From: Batrachochytrium dendrobatidis JAM81
Taxonomy: Eukaryota > Chytridiomycota > Chytridiomycetes > Rhizophydiales
DNA: 64,000 nt
Assembly (NCBI RefSeq): GCF_000203795.2
Contig: NW_006281104.1
Span: 921,322-985,321 of the forward strand
Direction: 5' to 3'
Shown here piece by piece: positions 11,324-23,400 of this stretch. The notes beneath the pieces are model-generated. The model saw nothing but the letters and a program-made list of their open reading frames with translations. It was not told the origin of the DNA and searched no databases. The first letter of the stretch is position 1. The number at the start of each line of letters is the position of its first letter. Both the position numbers and the translations under genes were made by a program.

Positions 11324-11897
11324 ATGACAGCAGAACAATTTATGCTTCAGTACAATTCCCTTTCGACCACAGCAAAAAAACAATTGTTGACCATTCCTGC
11401 TATTAACAATCATCAAACAACCTGTACTTTCCTTGGTCTGGATTTAATCTATCCAGTTTACAAGAACGTAGTCCTCCAATTACTCAAGCTGTTCCTTCGT
11501 CATCTGGACCTGACTTGCCTCATCCCGATACAAATGATTTGGATATGACCATACCAATTGAAAACAATCAACAAGAAGATGATGAACAACAAAATGAACT
11601 TGTCCCAAATAGAAGACGGAGAATGGATTCCATGATTCCAATGATTCATACCAAGCACCAAGAACTACTAATAGGAGACAATCAACAGAAACTCGAGTGA
11701 ATGAATTTGAAGATGTACAGAGGCTCTTACGAACATTCGCAGAGGAGCAAAAGTACCAGCGATACAGTGATAATCGACCAGTCCCTCAACCAGTATTTGC
11801 TACAGCTCAATACAATGAATTACTTAGGAATGCAACTATACATGCCAATCACCAGAAAACCCCATTCAACTTTGTCACAGAACATAATGCTGTCTAG
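11324..11897 (+). pseudogene. Decayed ORF near the right end of the HNH element
   Basis: Coding-like sequence runs through three frames. It starts at ATG 11324 (MTAEQFMLQYNSLSTTAKK) and shifts frame near 11410 into a Pro/Ser and Asp/Asn/Gln-rich stretch. It shifts again near 11610-11690 to end in a segment containing FEDVQRLLRTFAEEQKYQRY and a stop at 11897. One shift could instead be a small intron (acceptor AAATAG near 11613). The last 40 bp resemble parts of the smaller elements at 16.5 and 21.9 kb, so this ORF probably belongs to the element family. No family is recognised. Confidence 0.45.
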
Positions 11898-11990
11898 TAA
11901 ACTGGCATCCATCATTTCATGAGATTGGCTGTTTATCATATATTTCGGCACTTTTATTTAATGCTTCATTTTGCGTGGATACGGCTGTGA

Positions 11991-12000
11991 GTATATATAG
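11991..12000 (+). promoter_or_regulatory. TATA-like box of the allantoicase gene
   Basis: GTATATATAG lies 57 bp upstream of the allantoicase ATG and only 3 bp beyond the right end of the HNH element. Position and sequence fit a core promoter; no factor site is identified. Confidence 0.4.
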
Positions 12001-12056
12001 GAATTCAACTTTATTATTGCAAACTTGGTAGTATTTCATTGGTTCGACTTTCAGCA

Positions 12057-13776
12057 ATGCCACTTACTACTACCGCTTCTCAGCCAACTCAGGATACCTA
12101 CAAGTCTTATCCAGACCTAGTTGCAGACACCAATGGCGGCAAGATCCTCTTTGCAACTGATGACTTTTTTGCTGTTGCTGAAAACATGATTACCAAGACT
12201 GATCCTATTTGGGACGAATCCAAATACACCCAGTTTGGTAAGTCTATGGCTCAAATATTGGATCCAACAAAGTTTATGATAGAACGACCCAACTCACGCA
12301 TGCATATATTTAAACCTGTTGTATAGGCAAATGGATGGATGGAAAGTATAATTACATCATATTGATGACATGGGTTGTTTCCATGTTGACGGCATTATCT
12401 AAACTTTACAGTTATTATAGGATGGGAAACTCGACGCAAACGCACTCTCGGATACGATTGGTGCATTATCAAACTTGGACTCCCTGGTCAGATTGTTGCA
12501 ATTGATGCGGATACGGCATTTTTTACAGGAAACAACGTTCCTGCCATTTCTCTCCAGGCTGCCAATTTAACTGATCATCAAGGTGAGATCTTGGTTTTGA
12601 TGCCATCATGAGATCATCTGTAAATCGGCAGTGTGTTCATGGTTATAAAGATATGTGATGCTGGGCATTGATGTTCAACCAATTTATTGCTTGGGAAATC
12701 ATGACTAGTTGTGCTTTCTCCCCGACGATCCGAAATGGGATCCAAGGCCACTGATGACGAGACTAAGGCTGCCCTTGCTCTTAAATCCCATGAATGGACA
12801 ACAATTCTTCCCATCACTCCACTTGGTTCAGGATATCCTGATACACGACACAATATCATTCCTCTTCCAGCTACTGATGGTTCCAAGGATGCCAAACATG
12901 CTGAAAGATGGACACATTTACGCGTGAATATCCATCCTGATGGAGGACTAGCTCGCCTTAGAGTGTATGGATCTGTAGTTCCTGATTGGGCTACTCTTTC
13001 TGTAAAGCATTCTTTGTCTTCAAAATCCCAAATTGATCTTGGATCTCTTGCAAATGGGTAAAGTATTATTGGTTTGGTGCATCCACGATTGGTTTAGTGG
13101 CTGGACATTACTGATCTGACTATTTGTTTGCATTTTTTGATAATTGGCTGATATATCTATCTTTTAAACTTGCTTGCGCATGTCTACTTTAGAGGAAAGG
13201 CATTGATATGGAGTAATGCTCACTACGGCTCGCCACTACAGCTACTAGCCGTATCTCGCTCGCTTGGCATGTTTGACGGGTGGGAAACCTCACGTAACCC
13301 TCAGCGACCAAGAGAATACGTAATGGGGTCAGACGGGATGCTTGTGATGCCTGGGTCTGAATGGGCGATTATTTCTCTTGGTACACGTGGTGTAATCCAA
13401 ACAGTGGTTGTAGATACCAACCATTACAAAGGGAACTATCCCGAAAGTTGCGAGATTCAAGTATGTTGTCAAGTATCTCATTCATCATTGAATCAACAAT
13501 TTACTGTTTATGTTAACGTTTGTTGATTGGTAGGGTGTGGATCTCTCGCAGTGTGATGGAGATGCCGTGACAATACTGTCTGATGCTTCTCAAAAGCTTG
13601 ATTGGTTCCAAGTTTTACCACGATCACCATTGAGCGCGCATAAGGAACACTTTTTCGACACTCCCGAGTATCTCGAGAAGCAACAAGACAAGTCAAGGAC
13701 ATGCACACATATTCGGGTTGTAATGTATCCTGACGGTGGCATCAGCCGCCTGCGTTTGTTTGGACTCATTGCTTGA
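12057..13776 (+). CDS. Allantoicase
   Basis: Hydrolyses allantoate to ureidoglycolate and urea in purine breakdown. Exons are 12057-12237, 12421-12582, 12709-13057, 13193-13460 and 13534-13776, in phase, for about 400 residues. The protein has the usual two homologous jelly-roll repeats. The first has [37 protein letters not shown] and [19 protein letters not shown]. The second has [11 protein letters not shown] and [19 protein letters not shown]. At the first exon junction the KWMDG segment usual before WETRRKR appears short, so a missed microexon is possible. It belongs to the same pathway as the HIU hydrolase upstream and the urate oxidase at 62.2 kb. Confidence 0.93.
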
Positions 13777-14462
13777 TTTTGTTACATTTTCAATAAATGA
13801 CAAGGGTATGCAAGCCTGCTTTGATATTTCCTTATTTGTATCTGTCATGAGACTAAATTCAAGCCAGCAGTGAGACTTGTATAAAACCCTTTGATGAGAT
13901 CTATGGCTGAACCCAGCACCAGAAAGCATTGAGTAAATTTGATGATCAACATAAAGGGTCAGTCAAAAGCAATGCATAATTCAAGACAATTTATTTCAGG
14001 CACCATTTCATTACGGCTAGCGAAAAAGGGCGAGAATGGAGATAAATGAGAAATTGTCGCCAGCAGTGGTGATTCAAGTACTTGACCACAAGCATTGTGT
14101 GGCCAGCCTGTTCCCAACGATATGTGGGCAATCTAGGTTTTAACTTGCATCTTCAGTCGCTTGATGAAATGAATGACTTTCCCATGATGTGGCCTATGCT
14201 CGCTTATGCGAATCGCTTTGCAGGGTATTTGGGTTCAAGTCTAACAAGTTTTGGTGGCAATAAAAAACATATTTCAAGGTCAATATATATTTTTCCCTTC
14301 TTAGAGTTGTCAGAATTGGCAACTAATTGGAACATTTCTACCAGAAAGCTGTCAAGAACGTATGTTTTGACAGATATAGGTTTATGATGCCAATGTTATA
14401 TAATGATTTGCAATTATTGATGATTGTCATCCAGTCTTTAGCACAGCTATTTAAAAAAGCGA
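13777..14462. other. Intergenic stretch between allantoicase and dioxygenase
   Basis: About 690 bp. A 101-codon frame at 14082 has no family resemblance and no splice partners. I see no repeat or RNA gene here; it probably holds the downstream gene's promoter. Confidence 0.5.
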
Positions 14463-15547
14463 ATGTCGGCTCCATCCACTACTCTTCCTGCAATCTTTCT
14501 TGCGCATGGCTCTCCAGGCCTTATCTGGCCAAAGGAAATACCTAGAAGACCTCCAGCTCCCGGTGAAGTTGGTGGTCCGTTGGGTCCTCATCGCAAGTTT
14601 CTTGAAACTTATGGCCCTCATATTCTTGAAAAGTACCAACCCAAAGCAATCGTTGTGTTTTCTGCTCATTGGGAAACCAAGGATGCTATCCAGGTCATGG
14701 ATAATGAAGAGAATGAGCTTCTGTACGATTACTACAATTTTCCTGAGCAATTGTATAATTTGCATTTCAAATCAAAAGGGTCTTCCAAGATATCTTCCAG
14801 AGTAGTGGAGCTGCTTACCAAAGTATATTACTGTATTGAGATTCAAAAGTTTATTGCAATAATTTATCCGCTAATCTAACATGGTCGCTATTGACTCGCT
14901 TGAAACCAGAATGGCATCAAGGCTGAAAAACTACACAATGGACGAGGTCTTGACCATGGTGTCTTTGTACCTTTTTTACTCATGTTTCCCAACGATTTCA
15001 ATATCCCAATTATTGAAGTTTCAATCGATGCCAGCTTGGATCCAGAGAAACATCTGGATATTGGCAAGGCACTGGCTCCCTTACGGTAAGACTTGACTGG
15101 ACCACGTTTTCAAAAACTGAGCTGCTGATTCACTTTGTTGAATAGGGATGAGAATGTTTTGATTATTTCTGGTGGTTTGACCATCCATACATTTCAAGAT
15201 GGTGATGCATGGAACCCGCTTACAGCCTCTCCAGGCTACCTTGATTTTGAGAATCAAATCAAATCTGGTGTGACACATGCTGTCAGTGTAAGTTCAATGT
15301 TGGTATAGTCATTTATGTTTTAATTTGATGACACTCAAAATTGCAATGTGGCTTGATTCATTAGGCTTTTGAGCGCAATGAAAAGTTACTCAAAGTCACA
15401 ACTCACCCCTTTTACCGAAAGGCACATCCTCGTGTGGAGCATTTTATTCCAATTTATATTGCTGCCGGCGCGGGATCTCGAGAAGGGGATAAAGCAAGTG
15501 TTGTTTCTGATTTGCATGGTGCAATCACCATCGAGTTTGGAGTCTAG
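14463..15547 (+). CDS. LigB-family extradiol dioxygenase (4,5-DOPA dioxygenase type)
   Basis: Class III ring-cleaving dioxygenase of the small DODA type. It would open catechol rings such as DOPA using non-haem iron or zinc. Exons are 14463-14822, 14910-15085, 15146-15287 and 15365-15547, giving 286 residues, a normal length. Metal and active-site regions are visible: FLAHGSPGLIW near the N-terminus, VVFSAHWE about residue 65, GLDHGVFVPFLLMFP about residue 140, and ITIEFGV at the end. The natural substrate cannot be read from sequence. The 3' flank just after the stop (from 15578) is the outer end of a 437-bp sequence repeated in inverse orientation 3 kb away. Confidence 0.9.
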
Positions 15548-15577
15548 ATCGCTTAATCAAATTTTGCAATCTGTAAA

Positions 15578-16014
15578 TGGCCAAAGCAATCAAGTATTGA
15601 GTGAATAATACAACAATCGAAAACAACCGAAAACAACAGAAATAAAGTAATGGGCCATGTACAATTGACATGGCTTATTTAGGTATGATTATGTCACGCA
15701 CAATCTCTAGACTGTTAGATATTTGCTGCAGTCGTTCCGAGATAAACATGTTTAAGCTAGATAGTATACGTAAGGTTGCAAGCCAACATGGGTCATTTTA
15801 CAGATGGATGCAAAATGCCAACATACTAACATACTAAATGATATACATGATACTAGCAATATTAGTGATACTAGATTAGATTAGATTAAAACTAGAGCCA
15901 GGGCTAACCCATAAAATACCAGTAGCAACGGTAACACATCTAAAACATGAGTCATCAATTCAGATGGCCGAGTTCTAAATAGTATTTTACCGATAGTTGG
16001 CATCGTTTTTGTTG
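15578..16014 (+). repeat. 437-bp inverted repeat, left copy
   Basis: Begins TGGCCAAAGCAATCAAG 30 bp after the dioxygenase stop and ends GGCATCGTTTTTGTTG. Its reverse complement occurs at 18901-19337 with the same length and at least one mismatch noticed (A/G in the CATACTAACATACTAAATG block). No target-site duplication is evident at either border. No ORF lies within it. Confidence 0.9.
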
Positions 16015-16501
16015 TATTTAAACAATATAAGCAAGGACACAATCAACTCTTACAGTAAAAAAGCCAAGACATGGGTTTTCAGCAGATACTGTGCTTATAC
16101 TCTGAATTGCACTATACTTGCTTTAAACTGAGATTACAATAGCGTGCTAGTCTATTTCAAATCCATAATCTGCATCACAGATTTTAGAAATTTAGCATGC
16201 TTGACATTCAGTACAGAAACTACATGAAGCATAATCAGGTCGAGTTTTATAAAGTTAAAAATAGACTAGTCAAAAATACTTTAAAATCTTACATAAACTC
16301 TAAAGGATTTTTGGTAAGCGATATACTTTTGTGTCAATGATTCAGATGCATACTATTGTGGCATCTACGATTAATGCAACGTTTCTATAAATACGTATAC
16401 AGATTCAAACTAGATATTTCAAAAGATTAGACTATATTCAAACAGTTGTCATTCAAGGCACTAGTGTTTGTTTTTGGGGTTAGTCGGACTAGCTCTATTT
16501 A

Positions 16502-17081
16502 CAGCCGTATCCATGTAAAATAAAATACTTGTATCTATCTTGCAGTGATTATTTTTCTTTAGAATATACAATGATTAAATATTCATTGCATTTCTACTAG
16601 GAATTAACTGCATACTCGACAGACATTATCAATTCTTCAGATACAACGTCCATCATATGATACACATAATCAGCCTATGGGTTTTAACTGAAATTACCTT
16701 TTCGAGTCGAAATTATGCTCTTGGTATAACCATACATTGTACGATTAACAAGATTGAAACCAGATTCATGTATTACAACTCAGATACTGGGTTTGGCTGT
16801 TTTGATGTTGTCAATACAACTCTACGCACCCATTTCTGTTATATCCTAAATACTTGGATACGTTTGAACTCTAGTTTAAGAAAATAAGGATTAAACATCT
16901 CAAAATACATCAGTTGTTTTCATATCGGTCACCAAAAGAAAGGCTAATCAACTTTAAGAAGTTCCGAAAACGCAATGTTGTTCAGTAAGATTGGCACAAA
17001 ACTGACATTAATCATGTTATGACTGTTTATATGCATTTCGGCATCCCTGTTTAGTGATATATTTTACATGAATAACAACCG
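16502..17081 (+). mobile_element. MITE-like element of the TA-flanked terminal-repeat family
   Basis: Left end CAGCCGTATCCATGTAAAAT is preceded by TA. The right end is degenerate (ACATGAATAACAACCG). Internal blocks such as TGTACGATTAACAAGATTGAAAC and TTGATGTTGTCAATACAACT are shared with the copy at 21899. It is non-coding, about 580 bp, and sits between the two 437-bp repeats. Confidence 0.6.
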
Positions 17082-18900
17082 CAAATATACAGTACATCAC
17101 TCAGACCGAGTTATATTTGAATATACCTGTTGTTGAGCCAAGTTAATTGAGCAGCAACACTTGTAATAGCTTGTCCAGATTTCAACGAGGCAGACTGTAT
17201 ACTGATATTTAAAAAAATATCTTGGTGTTATGGGAATAAACAAATGACAGCTTACACTTCTGGCTTCTAGTATACTTGTGGTGAGCACCTTCTAGCTGCC
17301 TATTCACCTACAGAAAGTAGGATGGAGTGGTTGATGAATGCCAGCCGAGACATGTAATCTATTGAATTAGAGCCATGTGATGTTTGGGGTTTACAAGGAA
17401 CTCGTGTTCCAAATGATCCAGACTGGTTGGGCCAAAATGCAAGGTTTGTTCAGGGCAGTTGACGCGTCTACAAATCATTCGACCCGCTTTCCCCTTGCAT
17501 TTTGCTACTGACATATTGACATACCCTTTTAATTCTCAAACAACTGCTCACCTGTCTGCTTATTTCTAAGCCTCATGGAGATGTAATATTCATCTCTGGT
17601 ATGCTATGTTGTGCTCCTAGCAATGCCGTTTTGTGCTGCTTAGAAATTCATTTGATTCAGTTTTTGTTTTGTTTATTAAACTAGTTTTATAGCTGGTCCA
17701 ATAAACAACATTGTCAGTCAAAAATAACTCATTGTGCTTGTTAGGCTTCTTTTTGCTAAACTACCAATATGAACAAGTTCATTTTCTAGTTCAATACTGC
17801 ACTGCCTTATTTACTCAAAGACTTGATTTATACGACGATCAAGCCGCTAAAAGCTATATTGAATTTCTACAGTTTTATCGTTTTGGTACTAGTCATGGTA
17901 TGATAAGTAATTCTAAATTCCGTCTCAAGCAGTTTGCAAGTGAAAAACACTTGCTAATAATACTCTTTGAAAGGGTCTAGTACAGTCTCAAGAATATGGG
18001 TTTAAAGACTAGATTTCACGGCTTTTCTATTTGTTGTCTATAGCTTGCAAAGATCCATGCAGTCTGTATTTATTATGGTCATCTCGAACCTTTTATACGA
18101 ATACTATTTCGTATAATATCAAGTCAGCTCTCGTTGTATTTCCATTAATGTCCAGCGATTAATGGTCCCTAAATCTTGTCGACTCTAGCATCTATTGATA
18201 TTGAGGTTTGTTGTATATTAGTAGACTTGCATAGGCTTCAAACTAATAGCAGAAAAGTCGTCATCTACTAAAGTATTTCAAAATACTTGAATTGAATCTG
18301 CAGCACAAAGCTTGAATAAAACCTGAATTTACTACTAGAAACTATACTTGACATGTACTTTAATATCTAGCCAAAGCTATCAATCTGTATTCAATAGCTT
18401 CAAGCTGTCAAGCTATTCGATAGGCATTGGTTACGAATGTTGTGCTGCATCTCAAAATTCAATCATGCCACAACCTGATGCAATCTATAAATTTTGCCAT
18501 GGATTCAGCAATAAGCTTTCTGAAAACTAGAGACTCCTAAGCAACACTACATGCATGATTCTCATGTATTGTTATTTTAATCAATTATTACATGTCGATT
18601 GAGTTGAAAAGATAGACCTTGAAAAGCACAATTGATTATAAGCTTTCGAGAATTCGAACATCCTGTGGGAATCTCAAATGTAAGTGCCAATATCAAATGT
18701 AAAAGCATACTATATGGGTTTCGACGTTAGCAACATCGATTCGTTATGCTGCTATAAACTATATAAACGCTCAGCTATTGTTTATACAACTGAATCTTGT
18801 TTGAGATATAGCTTTAAAGTATGAGCCTATCAGCAATCAGTCAAACAGTAGTATCACTAAAAACTTGTCTATATTTCTTTAAAAGGTGTCCATGTTTATC
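17082..18900. other. Gene-poor AT-rich stretch
   Basis: No gene can be supported. A short stretch at 17313-17460 translates as MEWLMNASRDM then a stop and VWGLQGTRVPNDPDWLGQN, which looks like a decayed coding fragment. The 17711-17980 frame has no recognisable features. Confidence 0.4.
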
Positions 18901-19337
18901 CAACAAAAACGATGCCAACTATCGGTAAAATACTATTTAGAACTCGGCCATCTGAATTGATGACTCATGTTTTAGATGTGTTACCGTTGCTACTGGTATT
19001 TTGTGGGTTAGCCCTGGCTCTAGTTTTAATCTAATCTAATCTAGTATCACTAATATTGCTAGTATCATGTATATCATTTAGTATGTTAGTATGCTGGCAT
19101 TTTGCATCCATCTGTAAAATGACCCATGTTGGCTTGCAACCTTACGTATACTATCTAGCTTAAGCATGTTTATCTCGGAACGACTGCAGCAAATATCTAA
19201 CAGTCTAGAGATTGTGCGTGACATAATCATACCTAAATAAGCCATGTCAATTGTACATGGCCCATTACTTTATTTCTGTTGTTTTCGGTTGTTTTCGATT
19301 GTTGTATTATTCACTCAATACTTGATTGCTTTGGCCA
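18901..19337 (-). repeat. 437-bp inverted repeat, right copy
   Basis: Near-perfect reverse complement of 15578-16014. Homology stops abruptly on both sides. The enclosed 2.9 kb contains one terminal-repeat element and no convincing gene. Confidence 0.9.
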
Positions 19338-19343
19338 GGCTTT

Positions 19344-19830
19344 TTAAATAATTGGATAGTCGTTTTTCATGATTTCATCGAAGCCATGGCATCTAGCTTT
19401 TACTATATCAACAGCGATGGCCATATTCTTTTTCGATCCATCACTAGAGTCCCTTAATTTTAGTTGTTTCTGCTTTTTGTTGAATAAACCTCCTTTTCGC
19501 ATTATGGTCGTGACTTCATTTTTTTCAACGCCAATTCGAACCACGGAATAAGTATATAAAGCAGTCATCAATATTTGGCGTTCGGCGGAAATCCATATCG
19601 TCCAAGCGATTTTGTTCTAGAGGTAAATAGGTTCATTCAAGTCAACACCAATTACCCGGTCATGTACTTTTATAATTGTTCCACTACTTTCTTAGTATCT
19701 TTCATAATCGACTTTGAATGTCTGCGATGAGAGTTGCTATCAATACTCATCCCGTTTTGGAATCAAGCAAAGCCCAATATTTATCATCACATTCCAGGGA
19801 GTCCTGGATTTGTGCAAGGCTAATGGGCAA
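19344..19830 (-). pseudogene. Decayed ORF fragments, possibly transposon-derived
   Basis: An open stretch at 19344-19571 (including GGLFNKKQKQLKLRDSSDG) continues upstream in other frames with pieces such as RVIGVDLNEPIYL and DDKYWALLDSKTG, separated by stops. The mix of acidic residues and broken frames suggests a dead transposase or integrase-like gene, but no family can be named. Confidence 0.35.
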
Positions 19831-20435
19831 GCCATAATCTTTTTATAGCTACAAATACTGTTTTATTCATGTTGAAATGGCCATCTATTTATCCTCATCC
19901 TCTTGCTCATGCATTATTTGACCATTGATTTGAACACGCTCGGAACTCTATTATTCAATATTCTCCATGTTATATAGCACCATTCTAGCAAATGCTGCCA
20001 TTTAACTGCCCATTGTTGCCATCACACTTTCTACATAATCTACAGTGCACCTATTCAAAACCCTGGCATCACTGCCCACTCTTGCTTCATATCTACCATT
20101 TGTAAGAGTAGTAAAATGATCCAGCTTATAGATGATAGCTCAACAATTCTATATATGCAGGACATATAGCTATATGCATACAGCTACGTTTGTGTTTATC
20201 TAACAGCGGTTAACCCTTCTTGTCTCGTCTTGCTTTTCACACTGCCCCGCCGCCAAACTATCGAAAATAGATCCCCATATACATTGAATTACTACCAGAG
20301 TCTAATTTCCCGCACACCAAGCAAACCTGTGATTTGACAAATCTATACATACCAAGACTCCCTTGAATCAAGCGACAATCCATTGCTCAACGGCTTTGAT
20401 CACTTTTCAAAACAATTCTCGTTTTTTTATCAACC

Positions 20436-23400
20436 ATGTCTCATGAGTATGAGAAAATAAAGCTGAACACAAACACACCACAATCCACTTCAGCACCACC
20501 GGCAACTAACCATAATGCAGCGGCTGAAGATTGGCCGGTTTTGGAGGGTAGTTTTGTCAAGGACTCTGGCCATTCAAAGCAGCTATTTTCCGAACCCCAG
20601 CATACTATACAAGGCAAGTGTTTTGGTTTTTTACTGACTATAGTATGCAATATTTTGAGCGTACGAGTTTTGCTTGGAGTATGCATTTGGATCGGTTGAG
20701 GTGGGGATACCTGTTTTGGTTTCTTCACTTTTGATATTTTTGCCAGCCAATTGAATTGCTAGAATGTGGGGCTATGCTTGGTAGCAAGAATGCTTTGTAT
20801 AGTGTATGATCTATTCAATGCTTTGCAAAAGCAAATACAGCAGAACAAGTGCACCACCTTATTGTCGCTTTTGCTTGTTTTGCTATCCCACCAGACCATC
20901 TTGTTTGATACCCCTTTCTTTGTTAGTCATTTGTCTTTAGCAAGGTACTTGTAGTGTGGATGGATTCAATTCATACAAGTATCGTTATCAATATCATGTG
21001 TGCTTTTTCTGGTTGAACAATTGATTAGCAATGTGTGGTGAAAGTGTCGAGTTACGGTATATGCGTAACCAAGTTTCTGCCCTCCAACTTTATCAAAAAT
21101 CAACTATTGGCCGAACTAATCCATTATCCAAATAGATCGGGCTTTAAGAGTACGGCCGAATGAACCAGTAACTCTATCTGCTCAACCACTGCTGCACACA
21201 CAACTACCACCTATAATACAGCCAATTACTACCTTGGTTAATTCGATGGATTCACCATCACATGCTCATGACATGTCTAGCTTAACCGCTTCAGAGCAGC
21301 CAGTAATATACAATAAGGATGAAAGAATATCTTCACAATTTACAGGTGACTTGTATGTTGGCTCTGACCATACTAGGATTGGATTCTGCTGTACTAACTG
21401 GATCCCTACTTTGTTGGCTATGGTACCCTGGCATGTGAATAGAACCTGCTCAACAAGCAACCCAAACTGCTCAAGTACCGGAAAGTATTGACACACAGGC
21501 ACACAGACGGATGCCGCCCGACTTTTTGGCTTCATTTACAAGCCCTACTACGTAAGTTTTGGAATGAGAAAAACTATGAATTGTGCGAAAGTTCCAGCGG
21601 GAACAGCTGAGAAAATGGCTGGTCAGTAGGCGAGTAATAATAGGATTGTCACTAATCTGGCTAATGCTCACCAAGCCGGTATCCTCTATCAGTGAGGTTT
21701 TATATGTAATGAGTTATCAATTGCAGATATTGGCTGCTTTTCTTCTAGTCAATTTGTTATTATTCCGCAATCGAAACATAGTCTTGAAGTCTTCAACTGC
21801 AATGTCCGCACACCACAGTTGAAGACTCCAAGGCTGTCTAGTAGAAAACAGCTATTGGTCACAAGCCTTGATGTTGGCTTGTTTATTATGTTTAATCACA
21901 GCCGTGTTTATGTAGAATGGGACATTTTTTGTATTTATCATAGTTACTGCCTTTTGCCTTGAAAATAGACAATGGTTAAATATTCGCTACGCTTTCCTAT
22001 TATAAATTGACTACACTGCCTCTTTAATAGACATGATCATCTCTTTCTAAACACAGCATCCATTGTATCATGCACATAATCGACCATGGTTTTGAATCGT
22101 CTTTTTCTCCTTTTTTGATACGGTCATGCATTGTACGATCACCAAATTTAAAACCGGATTCGTTTATTGCAATCCGGGTGTTTGGTTCTATTTTTGATGT
22201 TGTCAATACAACTGTACAAACTCCTTTTGTATCCTAATGTCAGATACATTCGCGCTCTAGTCCAAGAAACCAAAGGCTGCACGTCTCAGGAATGCAATAG
22301 TTGTTTCCATGCTGGCCACAATGTTTGATTTGGATCAAAAAAGAGTTTAAATTGAACAAGTGTCGGATATGGGATTGACCAAAGCTGTGATGTGAGCATT
22401 TGCTCAACTTTTTTATACAAAAATGAGCAAATACTAGCAAGTTTCATCAAGGAGTTTGTACGGCACAATGCTGTCCAGTAAATTTAGCAGAAACTGCTCA
22501 ATCATCCCATGGTATTGGCTGTTTATTGTGTACTTTGGCATCCTTGTCTAGTGTTTCATTTTACATGAATATGGCAGTAAAAGACGGATGGATTCTGTAT
22601 GCCGTCATCAAATACCACGTTTCCTACGCACTGGAATAACTCTGCTTGTCATTTGCATGTAAGCTAATACTGTATTATACAGAACTTCCTATACTCTTTG
22701 TATTGTTCAGCATCCGTTACAGGCAAGAATGAGCGGCTATAGCATCAGAGACCGGTAGGTTCAGACTTGTCTGAAATTTCCCCACGCTTGGATCACATGT
22801 GCAGCTTATGGCGAAATGTTCATACTTGTGCACGCCTGCCTAAAACCGTAGCAATGGGTTTTATAGTTACTAAGTCTATTTCATGCAAACTCAATATCCG
22901 TTCATACCATAATTGTGCAATCATAATAAAACAATAGACGACCGTTGGACCCAACACCCATGTAAGAAATGAGTGAACTGTCGTAGAGCCAATGCATTTG
23001 TATGCTCAGCTTTACTAAACTAACCCTGATTACATAATTGCTCTAATACTTGATGTTTATTAATTGAAAATGCGAATCCAATTTCTTCGTACTATCAAAT
23101 ACTATATTTCCAGAGTACAAGTAGTAGTACCAGATGATATCTCGGATTTACAAAGGTACCGATGCTTGTTTTTCAACCGAGTTTATATATTGATGGCTTT
23201 TTGAACTTGCTCTAGCAACTCTTTCTTGTAAACTGCTTTAATGGTTCTTTGGCTTACATCATTTTATAATGCTTGAATTATACCTCAATCTATGCACTAT
23301 TACCCATCATTAGTTTTGAAGATTCACCATTTTTGGTTGCACAAGCATCGTTATGGAAACCGTAAGTATATTGGCTTACTAGCGTCTACTAGTTTGATTG

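Larger units (their letters stand above)
8279..11987. mobile_element. 3.7-kb element with short terminal inverted repeats carrying tandem HNH genes
   Basis: The left end reads CAGTCGTATTCGTGTAAAAT (8279 on) and the right end, on the other strand, CAGCCGTATCCACGCAAAAT (11987 back). These are clear inverted matches, and the left one is preceded by TA. The same ends bound smaller elements elsewhere in the window. Inside are two 331-codon HNH genes in about 1.2-kb tandem units, a third partial unit at 11091, and a decayed ORF at 11324-11897. No transposase was recognised. TA flanking and CAG ends suggest a Tc1/mariner-like or other TA-targeting superfamily; this is inference. Confidence 0.6.

Noticed and set aside
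14082..14387. 101-codon plus frame upstream of the dioxygenase
   Set aside because: No family resemblance, no splice partners and a composition like the surrounding DNA.
15578..19337. The 437-bp repeats as retrotransposon LTRs
   Set aside because: They are inverted, not direct, and no gag or pol gene lies between them.
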